A DNA stretch of 64,000 nucleotides from Corynebacterium aurimucosum ATCC 700975 (GCF_007672725.1 NZ_VDTC01000002.1:310001-374000), one strand, 5' to 3'. Counted from the first letter of the stretch, positions 41,388 through 52,656 are shown. Translations and numbers: made by a program. Notes: generated by a model from the sequence alone, not told the origin.

Positions 41388-41416
41388 GCTCTACACGCTA
41401 CCAGCGCGACCCCGCC

Positions 41417-42898
41417 CTACCGACGCTCGCCGCGCCGACGCTCTCGGCGGTACTCCCGCCGCTGCTCCTCACGCGGTACCTGCGCACGCGGCGAGCGCCC
41501 CGTCACAGCGCGGCCAAACCTTTCCTCGCGGCTGCGCTCCACCTGTCGTTGGGAGTGCTCGCGGCGCACGCGCTGAGGGTGCTTGCCCTGCGCGCGTTCG
41601 CGCGGGGCTCGGTGGGCTCCGCCGCGGCGCTCGTTGGGCGGCGTCGGCTCGGGGATGAAGAAAATGCGGTCGAAGAGCGGGCGGCCAAAGTTCTGCATCG
41701 CGGACACTTGGAGCGGCTCATGGCGCGCCACGTTGCACAGCAGCCCCATCGAACCGATCGTAATCACCGCAGCTGTACCGCCCGCGGAAATCATCGGCAA
41801 CTGAATACCCGTCACCGGCAGCACGCCGATGACGTAGCCAATGTTGATGAATGCCTGCACGACAACACCGACCGCCAATGTGGCGGCCAGCAGGGACTGG
41901 AATTGATCCTGCGCGCGGGTTGCGGTACGCAGTCCAAAATAGCCCAGCACGGCAAAAAGCCCGATGACCATGGCACCGCCCCACAGCCCCAGTTCCTCAC
42001 CGATGATGGCGAAGACGAAGTCATTTTTCGCTTCTGGGAGGTAGAACCACTTGGCGCGCGATTGGCCGAGGCCCACGCCCCAGAAGCCGCCGTCGGCAAG
42101 CGAAAGGAAGCCCTGGTAAGCCTGGAAACCTGTACCTTGCGTGTCCTCAATGTTTCCGCGCAAGGCATCGAAGTAGGTGTGGAAGCGGTGCGAGCGGAAG
42201 CCACCGGCTAGGAAAACGGTGATCATGCCGATAGCGCCGAAGATGCCGACGACGGTAGGAACGCGCCAATCCACGCCTGCGAAAACCAGGGTGAAGACGA
42301 CGATGAGGGCAAAGGATACGCCCATGCCCAAGTCACCCTGAGCAACGATAAGTACGAACATGATGCCGGCGATGATGGAGTACATCATGAATGGATCCGT
42401 CAGGCGCATCGAGCGATGCGTCTTATCCGCCAGCGCCGAGGCACCGTACATGCCCACAGCCACACGCGCGAACTCTGAAGGCTGGAAGGCCACGCCTCCC
42501 GGCAGCATGATCCATGACTGCGAACCGACCTCCGCGCGGCCAGTACCGATCCCGGGAACGAGGACGAGGATGAGAAGCAAGATGGACAGCCCCAAGAACC
42601 AGGGCACGAGCACCCGCAGCGTGCGTGGTGACATGCGCAGGCCAATCCAGAACACAATGAGGCCGGCGACGACGAGCACGCACTGACGCAGGGCGGCTGA
42701 CCACGGGCTATCGCTTTCTGAAAGGGACGTCGCCATCGACGAGGAAAAGGCCATGAGCACGCCAATGCCAATGAGTGAAAAGATGGCAATACGCAGCACC
42801 AAGTAATCGAGCCCGGGATAAGCGCGCAGGCGCTCACGGAGATCACGCAGGTGGTGTCCCAGCGTGCGTGGTGGCTTCTGGGTGCTGGTGGCAGTCAC
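41417..42898 (-). CDS. ftsW: Septal peptidoglycan glycosyltransferase FtsW with long basic tail
   Basis: SEDS-family lipid II polymerase working with FtsI. About ten hydrophobic helices fill residues 35-400. SEDS motifs include GSQSWIMLPGGVAFQPSEFARVAV, the signature segment around GLGQSRAKWFYLPEAKNDFVFAIIGEELG, and GVLPVTGIQLPMISAGGTA. The C-terminal stretch of about 85 residues is cytoplasmic, very rich in Arg, Glu and Pro, and probably disordered. It lies between murD (19 nt) and murG (29 nt). Confidence 0.93.
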   Translation of the reverse strand: MTATSTQKPPRTLGHHLRDLRERLRAYPGLDYLVLRIAIFSLIGIGVLMAFSSSMATSLSESDSPWSAALRQCVLVVAGLIVFWIGLRMSPRTLRVLVPWFLGLSILLLILVLVPGIGTGRAEVGSQSWIMLPGGVAFQPSEFARVAVGMYGASALADKTHRSMRLTDPFMMYSIIAGIMFVLIVAQGDLGMGVSFALIVVFTLVFAGVDWRVPTVVGIFGAIGMITVFLAGGFRSHRFHTYFDALRGNIEDTQGTGFQAYQGFLSLADGGFWGVGLGQSRAKWFYLPEAKNDFVFAIIGEELGLWGGAMVIGLFAVLGYFGLRTATRAQDQFQSLLAATLAVGVVVQAFINIGYVIGVLPVTGIQLPMISAGGTAAVITIGSMGLLCNVARHEPLQVSAMQNFGRPLFDRIFFIPEPTPPNERRGGAHRAPRERAQGKHPQRVRREHSQRQVERSREERFGRAVTGRSPRAQVPREEQRREYRRERRRGERR

Positions 42899-42917
42899 GG
42901 CTTCTGGGTGCTCCTAG

Positions 42918-44309
42918 CTAGCGGGCGAGACGGCGGGCAGCGGCGGCAAAGATGTCGCCGCGCTGGCTCATTCCGGTGTACATGTCCAACGATGCCGCAG
43001 CGGGCGCCAAAAGTACGGTATCGCCGGCCTCGGCGTGTTGCACGGCGGCGGCAACTGCCTGCTCCATTGCTGCTTCTGGGTCGTGGCTATCCACGATCAC
43101 GACGGGGACGTGCGGCGCTTCCTTTGCTAGGGCTTGCGCAAGCACATGCTTGTCGACGCCCACCAGAACCGCCGCCTTCAACCGCGCCGCGTGGGTGCGC
43201 AGTAGGTCCGAAACGTCGGCGCCTTTGAGCTGACCGCCGGCGACCCACACCACGGAATCCAGGCCGCGCAGAGCGACTTCCGCGGCGTGCGGGTTCGTGG
43301 CCTTGGAATTATCGATGTAGGTCACGCCAGAGTGGCGGTGAACGACCTCTCCGCGGTGCCCCGCCACCACATAGGAGGCGAGGCCTTCGGCGATGGACTC
43401 GGGGCGCGCACCGGCGAGAGCGGCAACTGCAGACGCAGCGGCAGCGTCCAGCACCCCGGCTAAGCCGGCGGGCTGGATGGTGGTGACGTCCTCGACGACG
43501 GCGGCCTTCATCCCAGCGACCTCGTTCACCACGAGGCTTCCAGCGCTAACTCCCACCTCACCCGCAGCGGGCTCGGCGTGGCTAAAGGCAGTCGCTTCCG
43601 GAATCGAGGAAGCGAGAGCTACAACGTGCTCGTCATCTTTGCCGTAGACGGCGTGCTGCCCGCGCAGGATCTTGGCTTTGTCGGCGGCGTAGGCGTCGAA
43701 GGAACCGTGCCAATCCAGGTGGTCATCGGCGAGGTTGAGCAGCGCTCCCACCTCCGGGCGCAGCTGGGAGGACCAGTGCAGTTGGAAAGAGGACAGCTCC
43801 GCCACGAGGATGTCCACGCGGGGCTCAGCGGCCAGGGCATCAAAGGACGAGACGCCGATATTGCCTACCGCTAGTGCGCGCTGGTCGGAGCGCTGCTCGT
43901 CGGCAGCCATGATGGCGGCGAGCATGCCGGTCGTCGTGGTCTTGCCGTTCGTACCGGTTATCGCGAGCCAGCGGCGAGGGGCGCCGAAGACCTCTGCGCG
44001 GTCGAGGCGGTAAGCCAGCTCAACATCGCCGATGACCTCAAGTCCTTGGGAAGCGGCCGCGACGAGCAACGGCGAGTCGGGGCGCCATCCTGGTGAAGTC
44101 ACGACGAGCGAGTACTCCGAAAGGTCGGCCGCAGCCGTGTCTACGGCAGCGACGCCCAGCTCGGAGGCGATGCGGTTGCGGGATTCCGCATTGCCGTCAG
44201 CCACCGTGAGGTCCACGCCTAAGCTGGCCAAGACCGCCGCGCAACCGCGACCAGATACGCCTGCGCCGGCGATAAGGACACGGCCGGAAAGAAATCCTGG
44301 ACGCGTCAT
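42918..44309 (-). CDS. murD: UDP-N-acetylmuramoylalanine-D-glutamate ligase
   Basis: Adds D-glutamate to UDP-MurNAc-L-Ala. Starts at the ATG at 44309, which overlaps the mraY stop as ATGA; the longer frame to 44342 lies inside mraY. Visible motifs are [19 protein letters not shown] (N-terminal), the ATP loop [26 protein letters not shown], and the C-terminal [17 protein letters not shown]. 463 residues is normal for the family. Confidence 0.95.
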   Translation of the reverse strand: MTRPGFLSGRVLIAGAGVSGRGCAAVLASLGVDLTVADGNAESRNRIASELGVAAVDTAAADLSEYSLVVTSPGWRPDSPLLVAAASQGLEVIGDVELAYRLDRAEVFGAPRRWLAITGTNGKTTTTGMLAAIMAADEQRSDQRALAVGNIGVSSFDALAAEPRVDILVAELSSFQLHWSSQLRPEVGALLNLADDHLDWHGSFDAYAADKAKILRGQHAVYGKDDEHVVALASSIPEATAFSHAEPAAGEVGVSAGSLVVNEVAGMKAAVVEDVTTIQPAGLAGVLDAAAASAVAALAGARPESIAEGLASYVVAGHRGEVVHRHSGVTYIDNSKATNPHAAEVALRGLDSVVWVAGGQLKGADVSDLLRTHAARLKAAVLVGVDKHVLAQALAKEAPHVPVVIVDSHDPEAAMEQAVAAAVQHAEAGDTVLLAPAAASLDMYTGMSQRGDIFAAAARRLAR

Positions 44310-45418
44310 GCTCCAACTCCAATGCCCGCAGCGGTCAGCCAATCACCGTAGAAGATGGCGACGCCGGCCATAGCCGCCATGGCGGCCAGCAACCAGAAAC
44401 GGACGACGACGGCTGTTTCTGCCCAGCCACCATTCTCGAAGTGGTGGTGGATCGGAGCCATACGGAAGAAACGCTTGCCGGTGGAGTGGAAGACCACGAT
44501 TTGGATGACAACGGACACCGTCTCGATGACGAAGAGCGCGCCGATGATGATCATGAGCAGCTCGGTGCGGCTGGTGACGGAGATGCCGGCGACCAGACCA
44601 CCCAGCGCCAGGGAGCCGGTGTCTCCCATGAAGATCTTTGCCGGGGCGGCGTTCCACCACAGGAATCCGAGGCAACCGCCCAAGCCCGCAGCCGCGAGTA
44701 CGGCCAGATCGAGGGGATCGCGCACTTGGTAGCAACCAGCGGCGAAGTTGGTGGCACAGGAGTACCGGAATTGCCAGAAAGTCATCAGCGAGTAGGAGCC
44801 CATGACGATGGCCGTGACACCGGCCGCAAGCCCGTCGAGGCCATCGGTGAGGTTGACGGCGTTCGACCACGCCGCGATGAGGATGTACATGAAGATCAAG
44901 AACACGATGGTTCCGATCACGGTGCCGCCGACGGCGAGGTCAAAAGTCTTCAGGTCACGGATAAAGGACAGCTTCGTGGAGCCGGGGGTCAGGCCATCAT
45001 CATTGGGGAAGCGCAGAACAAAGAAGCCGAAGAGCAGCGCCAGCACGAGCTGGCTGACGAGCTTTGCGGTCTTGTTGAGGCCGAGATTGCGGTGCCGGAA
45101 GAGCTTGATGAAGTCATCCGCAAACCCCACTGCGCCAAGTCCCAGCGTCAAACCAAGAACGAGGAGACCCGACGCGGTGAAGCCCTCATGCCCCGTCAGG
45201 AGCCCGTAGATGCTGGCAACGAGATAGGCCACAAGGATGCCGGCCAGGATGGCGAGTCCACCCATCGTCGGCGTACCGCGCTTGCGCAGGTGGGACTTGG
45301 GACCGTCTTCACGGATCTCCTGTCCGCGGCCAGTGTCGGAAAAGTACCGGATAAGAACCGGGGTGGTAAAGATCGCCACGAGGAAGCTAACCGCACCAGC
45401 GATGATGATCTGAGTCAC
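44306..45418 (-). CDS. mraY: Phospho-N-acetylmuramoyl-pentapeptide transferase
   Basis: Makes lipid I by moving phospho-MurNAc-pentapeptide to undecaprenyl phosphate. 370 residues with about ten helices. Catalytic aspartates are in [13 protein letters not shown], the motif [12 protein letters not shown] is present, and so are [12 protein letters not shown] and the HHHFE signature ([11 protein letters not shown]). I start at the GTG at 45418 because AGAAAGGA lies 10 nt upstream. The frame extends to 45475 but overlaps murF. It is coupled to murD by an ATGA overlap. Confidence 0.94.
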   Translation of the reverse strand: MTQIIIAGAVSFLVAIFTTPVLIRYFSDTGRGQEIREDGPKSHLRKRGTPTMGGLAILAGILVAYLVASIYGLLTGHEGFTASGLLVLGLTLGLGAVGFADDFIKLFRHRNLGLNKTAKLVSQLVLALLFGFFVLRFPNDDGLTPGSTKLSFIRDLKTFDLAVGGTVIGTIVFLIFMYILIAAWSNAVNLTDGLDGLAAGVTAIVMGSYSLMTFWQFRYSCATNFAAGCYQVRDPLDLAVLAAAGLGGCLGFLWWNAAPAKIFMGDTGSLALGGLVAGISVTSRTELLMIIIGALFVIETVSVVIQIVVFHSTGKRFFRMAPIHHHFENGGWAETAVVVRFWLLAAMAAMAGVAIFYGDWLTAAGIGVGA

Positions 45419-45441
45419 GAGCTTGAAGTCCTTTCTAGCGG

Positions 45442-46977
45442 CTAGCTGTTGTTCAGCTGTTCCGCGACCAACCAAAGACGTTGGGCATTGGAGGCCTTAA
45501 TCAAGACCACGTCCTTAACGCTACGGCTAGCCCAATCATCGACCCCTGCCGGGGCCACGCGCAGAATGCCGTCGACAGCCTTTGCAGCCGCCGCGGCATC
45601 GGCGCACACCACTGTATTTATACCCTGCTGCATGGCAGCCTTGGCCATTGCCCGGCAGTTGGGATTCTCCCCGACTGCTACTAAGTGCTCCACGTGGTAT
45701 TTGGCCAAAATCTCACCGAGCTGGCGGTGAGATTTTTCCGCATCGCCGCCGAGTTCTCCCATCTCCCCCAGCACCGCGATGGCACGAGCATCGGGGCGCG
45801 CGGCGGCGGTATAGGCCAAGGCGGCGATCGCCGCGCGCATCGAGTCCGGGTTAGCGTTATAGGAGTCATCGATGACAGTGACGCCATCGCGGCGTGTACG
45901 CACGTCCATGCGGTGCTCGGAGGCGAGGCGATGCCCAGACAACGCAGCAGCCACGGTGGCGGCCGATACCCCGAGCTCGATCGCTGCGGCCGCAGCGGCA
46001 AGCGCGTTGGATACCTGGTGGGAGCCAAAGACCTGCAGCTTCACGGCAACGGGCTCGGCATCCGGGCTATGCAAGGTAAAGGAGGGACGGGCGACGTCAT
46101 CGAGTTCGATATCGGTGGCGTAATACTGCGCTGCCGGTGCGCCTCCGCGGCGGTTTTCCGTGGAGTAGTACACCACCTTGGCCGCCGTGCGGGGAGCCAT
46201 CGCAGCGACGAAAGGATCATCGGCGTTGAGAACGGCCACGCCGCCGTCTTCGGCCTTCGGCAGTGCTTCTACGAGTTCTCCTTTGGCCTTCGCGATGTTT
46301 TCACGCGACCCAAACTCACCAAGGTGTGCTGTGCCGACGTTGAGAACAACGCCGACGCGCGGCGCGGTGATGTTGGTCAGGTGCCGGATGTGTCCAATGC
46401 CGCGGGCCGACATCTCCGCCACGAGGTAGCGCGTGTGCTCATCGCAGCGCAGGGCCGTATAAGGCAGACCAATTTCATTGTTGAAGGAGCCTGGCGGGGC
46501 AACGGTCTCCCCCACCTCACGGAAGATAGTGGCTATCAGGTCTTTGGTGGACGTCTTTCCTGCCGAACCAGTAACGCCCACAATGGTGAGCTCCTGTTCG
46601 GCTGCAAGCCGCTGGGTTACTGCTCGGGCGAGCGCGGAGAGTGCTTCAACGACGGCCGCGGCGGAGCCATCGGCATCATTGGCATAAATGTCCGCATTGG
46701 CACCGTCGCCTTCGATGCGCCCGTGCGGCTCGACGACGATGGCCGGAACGCCCACCGGGCGCGCCGCCAAAACAGCCGCGGCTCCTTTGTCAATCGCGGT
46801 ATTGGCAAAGTCGTGCCCATCTACCCGAGCGCCGGGCAGCGCCACAAAGAGACCGCCCGGGGTGACCTTACGAGAATCGAATTCGACGAAACCAGTCACT
46901 CGGGTATCTGGATCGTTGACATTATCCAGGCGGCCGCCCGTGATCTGAGCGATCTCAGCGAGGCTTAACGCAATCAT
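45442..46977 (-). CDS. murF: UDP-MurNAc-tripeptide D-Ala-D-Ala ligase
   Basis: Adds D-alanyl-D-alanine to the UDP-MurNAc-tripeptide. N-terminal domain ([41 protein letters not shown]), ATP loop [15 protein letters not shown] (about residues 132-146), and C-terminal [17 protein letters not shown]. 511 residues. The start overlaps the stop of murE by 4 nt, showing coupled translation of the two ligases. Confidence 0.95.
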   Translation of the reverse strand: MIALSLAEIAQITGGRLDNVNDPDTRVTGFVEFDSRKVTPGGLFVALPGARVDGHDFANTAIDKGAAAVLAARPVGVPAIVVEPHGRIEGDGANADIYANDADGSAAAVVEALSALARAVTQRLAAEQELTIVGVTGSAGKTSTKDLIATIFREVGETVAPPGSFNNEIGLPYTALRCDEHTRYLVAEMSARGIGHIRHLTNITAPRVGVVLNVGTAHLGEFGSRENIAKAKGELVEALPKAEDGGVAVLNADDPFVAAMAPRTAAKVVYYSTENRRGGAPAAQYYATDIELDDVARPSFTLHSPDAEPVAVKLQVFGSHQVSNALAAAAAAIELGVSAATVAAALSGHRLASEHRMDVRTRRDGVTVIDDSYNANPDSMRAAIAALAYTAAARPDARAIAVLGEMGELGGDAEKSHRQLGEILAKYHVEHLVAVGENPNCRAMAKAAMQQGINTVVCADAAAAAKAVDGILRVAPAGVDDWASRSVKDVVLIKASNAQRLWLVAEQLNNS

Positions 46978-48527
46978 GCTTGCTCCTTGGATTCTTCGTT
47001 ACTCAGGGTAGTCGCAGTGGCCATGGCATCAAGGGCGCGAGCCATCTCCTCGCGGTCATCGAAGTGATGAACGGTATCGCCAATCAACTGTCCTACCTCA
47101 TGGCCCTTGCCGACGACGATGACAGCATCACCCGGCTGCGCCCACGCCACGACCTCGTCGATGGCCTCGGCGCGGGAGCCAACTTCTCGAATGTCGGCCG
47201 ACGGGTTCGCCTCGCGGGCTCCCGCCAGCACGGCAGCGCGGATGGCGGCCGGGTCTTCGGTTCGGGGATTGTCGTCGGTGACGACAACAAGGTCGGCGCC
47301 CTTCGCGGCCGCCGCGCCCATAAGCGGGCGCTTGGAAGAGTCACGGTCGCCACCTGCGCCAACGACGATGCCGATGCGGCCCGCGCTGCCGTCCGACTGC
47401 GTACGCAGGGTGTCCAGCACGGCCGCGATTGCAGCCGGCTTGTGTGCGTAGTCAACCACGGCGACAAAGTCTTGGCCGCGGTCGATGCGCTCCATGCGGC
47501 CTGGGACCGCCACCTTTTCGACTCCTTCGAGGAAAACTCGTGGCTCGACTCCCACAGCGGCGGCCATTCCCGTCGCGAGTGCCGCATTGGCAATGTTGAA
47601 GGTGCCCGGCATGGGCAAGCGGAATTCATAAGTACCGGCCTGCTCACCAGAGGCGACCTTGAGTTCCACCTGCTGCGCACCGGTAACCTCGGTGCGCAGC
47701 TGGCGGCCGGTGATATCAGCCTCGCGCGCCTCCGAGCCCGTCGACACCTGAATCACCGGGCGTGCAGCTGCTCGGTGCGCTATGCGACGCCCCCATTCGT
47801 CATCGACACAGATGACGGAGCGGTCGGCGGCTTGGGGCCCGTCGAAAAGCATGGCCTTGGCCTCGAAATAGTCCTCCATTGTCGGATGGAAGTCCAGGTG
47901 GTCCTGGCTCAGGTTGGTAAATCCGCCCACGTTGAAGTGCGTGCCTTGGACTCGCCCCAAAGAAAGCGCGTGGGAGGACACCTCCATCACGACGTGCGTG
48001 ACGCCCTCGGAGACCATTCGCGCAAAAAGCTCCTGCAAGGTCGGCGCCTCCGGAGTGGTCAAGGACGTAGGTACCGGCTCGCGGTTGATGCGAGTGCCCG
48101 TCGTGCCGATGAGGCCGACTGAATAGCCTGCGTGCAACAGCCCCGCCTCAAGGAGGTAGCTCGTCGTGGTTTTACCGGAGGTGCCCGTCACGCCGAGGAT
48201 GGTGAGCTTTTGCGTGGGATGACCATAAATCTCGGCAGAGACGGTACCGAGGATGGCGCGGATATCCTCCACCACGAGAATCGGCCGCGACTCCCCTGCT
48301 TCGACGAGAATACGCTGGCCTTCGGCATCCGTAAGAATGGCAGCCGCCGCGGTATCTGCGGCGAACTTCGCGCCATGTACGCGTGTTCCAGGAAGCGCCG
48401 CGAACAGGCCGCCGGGCGGCAGCGTCGCAGAATTCAATCCACAGGCCCCCACGGTGATCGAGGCATCCCCGATCACCGTGCCCCCAGAAATCTCTGCTAG
48501 GCGCTCAAGGCTGGTGCTGCTTGTCAC
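46974..48527 (-). CDS. murE: UDP-MurNAc-dipeptide diamino-acid ligase
   Basis: Adds the third residue of the stem peptide, meso-diaminopimelate in this genus. ATP loop LGVTGTSGKTTTSYLL (about residues 108-123). The C-terminal substrate motif reads DDNPRTEDPAAI, matching the DNPR meso-DAP specificity motif. VVDYAHKPAAIAAVLD marks the third domain. 517 residues. It lies 58 nt after ftsI and overlaps murF by 4 nt. Confidence 0.95.
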   Translation of the reverse strand: MTSSTSLERLAEISGGTVIGDASITVGACGLNSATLPPGGLFAALPGTRVHGAKFAADTAAAAILTDAEGQRILVEAGESRPILVVEDIRAILGTVSAEIYGHPTQKLTILGVTGTSGKTTTSYLLEAGLLHAGYSVGLIGTTGTRINREPVPTSLTTPEAPTLQELFARMVSEGVTHVVMEVSSHALSLGRVQGTHFNVGGFTNLSQDHLDFHPTMEDYFEAKAMLFDGPQAADRSVICVDDEWGRRIAHRAAARPVIQVSTGSEAREADITGRQLRTEVTGAQQVELKVASGEQAGTYEFRLPMPGTFNIANAALATGMAAAVGVEPRVFLEGVEKVAVPGRMERIDRGQDFVAVVDYAHKPAAIAAVLDTLRTQSDGSAGRIGIVVGAGGDRDSSKRPLMGAAAAKGADLVVVTDDNPRTEDPAAIRAAVLAGAREANPSADIREVGSRAEAIDEVVAWAQPGDAVIVVGKGHEVGQLIGDTVHHFDDREEMARALDAMATATTLSNEESKEQA

Positions 48528-48585
48528 GATGCTTCCTCTTCTCTGTTGTTCTGTGCTCTAGGTGTATTTATCGGCGCTGTTGCTT

Positions 48586-50631
48586 TTACTCGGCACGCAA
48601 GGTCAGTTTCGGTGCTGGCGGAGAGGGCGGGATATTGTCGCGGTCTAGCAACCAGGATGCAATATCGCTGAATACGGGGGCCGCGGATTGACCGCCGGAT
48701 CCGTCGTCGTTGACACCGGATTCAGGTTCATCAAGCATGACGGCGACGACGAAGCGGGGGTCGTCGGCAGGCGCAATGCCCGCGAACGTGATCCAGTACT
48801 TGGAGTTGGAATAGGCCCCAGTTTCCTCATCGACTTTCTGCGCGGTACCGGTCTTGCCGGAGAGCTGATAGCCCTCGATATTGGCGTTTCCGGCGGTACC
48901 GTTGTTAATGCCCTGCGGGTCATCCTGGAAAACGGCGCGGAACATATCCACGACTGTGCGCGCGGTTTCGGCGCTGACCACGCGGGTGGTCTCGGGCTCC
49001 TCCAGTTCTTCCTTCGTCCCGTCCGGCGCTGTAATCGAGTCAATGATGCGCGGCTCGATGCGCTCACCATCATTGGCCAGGGCCTGGTAAATAGATGCCA
49101 ATTGCAAGGCTGTCCATGATTGGCCTTGGCCAATGGGCAGGTTAGCGAACGTTCCGCCCGACCACTGCGAGCGATCGGGAACAAGTCCCGGGGACTCGTT
49201 GGGCAGCTCGATGCCGGTAGTCTGGCCGAGGCCGAACTTCTTCAGGTAGTCGGCATACTTATCTTGGCCGAGTCGATCTGCCAACATCAGCGTTCCCACG
49301 TTCGATGACTTACCGAAGACGCCGGTCGTGGTGTAGGGCTCGACGCCGTGCGGCCAGGCATCGTTCACAGTCACGCCGGCCATGTCGATGGAACCGGGCA
49401 CCTGCAGAACCTCATTAGGGTCAGTAAGCCCCTCTTCAATGGCTGCTGCGGCGGTGATGATCTTTGCCACCGAGCCTGGCTCGAAGGGGTGCGAGACAGC
49501 GAGGTTGTCGAAGGTCTTATCCTTGTCCAGCTGCTTTTCGATGTCCTTGTTCGGATCAACCGTTCCAGTATTTGCCATCGCCAAAACCTGGCCGGTAGCT
49601 GCGTCCAAGACGACTGCCTCGGCGCTCTTCGCCTTCGAGTTGGCCTTCGCCTTCTCCAGCTTTTGTTGCACGTAAGTCTGCAAGTCGAGGTCCAGCGTCA
49701 GCGTCACGTTCTTGCCGTCGGTGGTGGGCACCTGATCGCGGAGAGTACCTGGGATGACCTGGCCGCTGGCGGAAACGTCTTCCGTCGAGCTGCCATCGAT
49801 TCCCGTGAGGGTGGTGTCTCCGGAAGCTTCGAAACCGAATTGTCCCTGGCCATCCATGGATACCTTGCCAATGACGTTCTCAGCGATCGATCCGTTGGGG
49901 TACTGGCGGATTTGCTGTTCATCGGCAGCCAGGCCGTGGTATTCCTCAGCGATGGCTACCGCGACATCCGGGTCGACGTTGCGCACGAGAACCTCGTACT
50001 GGGTATCGGCACGGAGCTTATCCATGATCTGCTCCGAATCCACGTCGCCAGCGTCGATGCCCGCTTCCTTCAGCTTGTCCGGGATTCCCTTCGACATGTC
50101 GGTGAGCCTCTCTGTCACCTTGTCGTCGAGGTAGGTCTTCTTTGCGTCGGGCGCTAGGGACGCAAACTCGGCCTCGTCGGAGGCCTTCTGCTCTTCCTGT
50201 TCACGAAGCTCATCGCGCAGGCGGGTCGGTGACACAGTCAAGGACCGAGCGCGCATGGTGTAGGCCAAACGCTGGCCATCGCGAGCAAGAATCTCGCCAC
50301 GCCCAGCGGTATCCACATAAACACGAGTTCGCTGTTCTGCGGCCTTCGCTGCCAAGTCTGGGCCCCACACGATCTGCACCCATGCGAGGCGCCCCATCCA
50401 CGCCAGCATGACGACGAGTAGTACCGCCGCAATGACATGAACGCGACGGTGCATCGTCTTTTGCTGGCTCATAAACGGCTTGCCGGTACGCGGGTTTCGG
50501 GAACGGGTCGCGGGAACGACGCGGTCGGCGTCGTAACGCTGCCGTGGTTGGTGAGAGGTACCGCGCGGTTGGGCGGCACGGGCGGCGGAAACGCGCCTCG
50601 GGCGCCGGCCACCTGAGTGTGGTGGGGTCAC
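48586..50631 (-). CDS. ftsI: Septal penicillin-binding protein FtsI (PBP3)
   Basis: Class B transpeptidase of the septum and partner of FtsW. A basic cytoplasmic region of about 60 residues precedes one transmembrane helix (about 64-83). A PBP dimerisation domain follows. The transpeptidase domain has SVAK (S387 nucleophile, K390), SSN (442-444) and KTG (593-595). The GTG start has AGAAAGG before it. 681 residues. The 148-nt gap to ftsL may hold a promoter. Confidence 0.94.
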   Translation of the reverse strand: MTPPHSGGRRPRRVSAARAAQPRGTSHQPRQRYDADRVVPATRSRNPRTGKPFMSQQKTMHRRVHVIAAVLLVVMLAWMGRLAWVQIVWGPDLAAKAAEQRTRVYVDTAGRGEILARDGQRLAYTMRARSLTVSPTRLRDELREQEEQKASDEAEFASLAPDAKKTYLDDKVTERLTDMSKGIPDKLKEAGIDAGDVDSEQIMDKLRADTQYEVLVRNVDPDVAVAIAEEYHGLAADEQQIRQYPNGSIAENVIGKVSMDGQGQFGFEASGDTTLTGIDGSSTEDVSASGQVIPGTLRDQVPTTDGKNVTLTLDLDLQTYVQQKLEKAKANSKAKSAEAVVLDAATGQVLAMANTGTVDPNKDIEKQLDKDKTFDNLAVSHPFEPGSVAKIITAAAAIEEGLTDPNEVLQVPGSIDMAGVTVNDAWPHGVEPYTTTGVFGKSSNVGTLMLADRLGQDKYADYLKKFGLGQTTGIELPNESPGLVPDRSQWSGGTFANLPIGQGQSWTALQLASIYQALANDGERIEPRIIDSITAPDGTKEELEEPETTRVVSAETARTVVDMFRAVFQDDPQGINNGTAGNANIEGYQLSGKTGTAQKVDEETGAYSNSKYWITFAGIAPADDPRFVVAVMLDEPESGVNDDGSGGQSAAPVFSDIASWLLDRDNIPPSPPAPKLTLRAE

Positions 50632-50779
50632 ACGTCACCTTTCTATCTGCAGCGAGGATGGGTATTTGAACAGCTAAACATCGTGCCCCACTGGTGCGGG
50701 GGTGGAGATGAACTCATCCCGAATTGTGCCCTATGATCGCCGCCCGTCCACGCAGGCACGCGCGGAGCGGGAAGGGATT

Positions 50780-51616
50780 CTACCCCCGAGCGGCGTAAGG
50801 AGCCTGAGCTGGGATGTCCGGCAGCTCTACGTTTCCTTCACCCGACTGACCTCCCTCGGAGTTGTCTCCCGAACGTGAATCATTCGGGGAAGAGCTCTCA
50901 CGCTCGCCCTGCCTTCCGTTGAGATTCGGGCGGGCGTTCAGGTTGTCGGACATGTTGGCGGTCGCGTTCGGGTCACTGGAAGCCTGTCCCGGGCGGACCG
51001 GCTCGCCGTTGACATCGATGACCGATTCCATATCCGGAGTTGCCTCACGCTTTTGTTCCACGTTGCCGTCCGGACCGACTTCCACAACGCCCGGCTGGAC
51101 CGGGATACCCATCTTGGCTTCGTGGGCACGGCGGGCAACATCGGAGGCGGAGCGAACATTTTCCAAGTCTCGGTTGAGAGTTTCTAGCTGGTTATCCAGC
51201 GTGGATTCCTGGGCGGTAAGCTCCTGAATCTTGAAAGTCTGGGACGTCGACAAGCCCGAAAGCCACATGGCCGCAGCCACACCAGCGATAAGTAGGCCGA
51301 TGGCAATGAAGGACAGGCGGGCGAAAAGACCAGTGACCCGAGTGGGCTGCACAACACGGCGCCCACGATTACTCACTACCTGCTTCGACCCAAGGCGGTT
51401 TCCCCGCAGGCTGGTTGCACCCCGTCGTGAGGGCACTGTGCCGCGATGCGGAGTGCGGCTGGGCAGCGGCGTGGTACGGCGACCCCGCTCAAGCAGTGCG
51501 GTCCCCTGCCCCGAGACGTCGGCTCCAGTAGTGAAATCGCGGCTAGCGCCCATGGTGTGGGTCCTCTCGTGGTCGCGGCGGTCGGTTGCCTGTGCAGTGC
51601 GGTCTCTCAACGTCAT
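50780..51616 (-). CDS. ftsL: FtsL-like divisome protein with long N- and C-terminal extensions
   Basis: Placed between rsmH and ftsI, where ftsL is expected. A basic disordered cytoplasmic part (residues 1-95) precedes one transmembrane helix (about 98-118) and a short coiled coil ([20 protein letters not shown], about 128-165). A hydrophilic Asn/Ser/Gly/Pro-rich tail of about 100 residues follows. I keep the ATG at 51616, which overlaps the rsmH stop as ATGA and has GGGAGG 6 nt before it. An ATG at 51553 with AGAGGA is an alternative. The symbol rests on position and topology. Confidence 0.8.
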   Translation of the reverse strand: MTLRDRTAQATDRRDHERTHTMGASRDFTTGADVSGQGTALLERGRRTTPLPSRTPHRGTVPSRRGATSLRGNRLGSKQVVSNRGRRVVQPTRVTGLFARLSFIAIGLLIAGVAAAMWLSGLSTSQTFKIQELTAQESTLDNQLETLNRDLENVRSASDVARRAHEAKMGIPVQPGVVEVGPDGNVEQKREATPDMESVIDVNGEPVRPGQASSDPNATANMSDNLNARPNLNGRQGERESSSPNDSRSGDNSEGGQSGEGNVELPDIPAQAPYAARG

Positions 51617-52656
51617 GGCCTACCTCCCGGTTCATGAAAAGACGGGGTCCCTTCAAGACGCTCGAGAGCGCGCACCCGGACGGATGCCGCCCGCGGGTTC
51701 TCCGCAATCTCTTCCTTGCTCGCCTTCTCGGCCCCACGCGTCACAATGGAGTAGTGCGCCGCGGTGCCCGGGAGATCCATGGGCAGGCCCGCCGGTGTGG
51801 TCGAGGTGCTGAGTTTGGTGAAGGCATGCTTGACGATGCGATCTTCGAGCGACTGGTAGCTCATGAACACCGCGCGCCCACCAACGGACAGGGCATCCGT
51901 GATTACGGGGATAACCTGCTCAATCGCTTCAAGCTCGCGGTTGACCTCGACGCGCAAAGCCTGGAAGGTTCGCTTCGCAGGGTGGCCGCCGGTGCGGCGA
52001 GTTGCCGCCGGGATAGCGGCGTACAACAGCTCAACTAATCGCGCGGAATTGCTGAAAGGTTCCTTTTCCCTTTCTTTGAGCACAGCGGACGCAATCTTGC
52101 CGGCGAAGCGCTCATCACCATAAGTTTTGAGGATGCGGGCAAGCTCGCCGTGACTATACGTATTCAGAATGTCGGCGGCCGTCATTTCCTGGCGTGGGTC
52201 CATGCGCATATCCAGCGGCGCGTCGGTCTTGTACGCAAATCCGCGGTCGACCTGATCGAGCTGCATGGATGACACACCAAGATCAAACAGCGCCCCGGCA
52301 ATGCCGTGCTCCCGCGCGATAGAAAAAATTTCGTGCTCGCCCTGCGCAATGGCGCTGCCCACCTCGTCGAAGCGCGCGTTGACGGCGACGAAGCGGTCAG
52401 CGAAGGGACTGAGACGGCGAGAAGCATTGCTCAAGGAAGCGGAGTCACGATCCACACCAATGATGCGTGCGGCGGGAAAGCAGTTGAGGAAGTACTCACT
52501 GTGGCCGCCGGCGCCTAGGGTGCCGTCGACAATCACTGCGTTCTCCCCTGCCGCTTCAACCGCTGGGGCGAGCAGCTGAGCCATGCGCGCACGCATGACG
52601 GGGACATGGCCATGGTTGTCATTCACGTCGTAGGTAATAGTGCCATTGCGGTCCAC
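51613..52656 (-). CDS. rsmH: 16S rRNA (cytosine(1402)-N4)-methyltransferase
   Basis: Methylates C1402 of 16S rRNA using S-adenosylmethionine. The SAM site is [16 protein letters not shown] (about residues 42-57), then [11 protein letters not shown]. The family motifs [30 protein letters not shown] and [22 protein letters not shown] are intact. 347 residues from a GTG preceded by AAAGGGGGA. The gene is separated from mraZ by a large hairpin with a U-tract. Confidence 0.95.
   Translation of the reverse strand: MDRNGTITYDVNDNHGHVPVMRARMAQLLAPAVEAAGENAVIVDGTLGAGGHSEYFLNCFPAARIIGVDRDSASLSNASRRLSPFADRFVAVNARFDEVGSAIAQGEHEIFSIAREHGIAGALFDLGVSSMQLDQVDRGFAYKTDAPLDMRMDPRQEMTAADILNTYSHGELARILKTYGDERFAGKIASAVLKEREKEPFSNSARLVELLYAAIPAATRRTGGHPAKRTFQALRVEVNRELEAIEQVIPVITDALSVGGRAVFMSYQSLEDRIVKHAFTKLSTSTTPAGLPMDLPGTAAHYSIVTRGAEKASKEEIAENPRAASVRVRALERLEGTPSFHEPGGRP

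Noticed and set aside
45685-48122. Long plus-strand open frames opposite murF and murE
   Set aside because: They are antisense shadows. Product composition (Arg/Gly/His rich) and lack of ribosome-binding sites argue against coding.
50632-50779. Small RNA or terminator between ftsL and ftsI (GC-rich inverted segments near 50680-50710)
   Set aside because: The pairing is short and broken (CCCCAC with GTGCGGGG), no U-tract follows, and I could not support a defined element.
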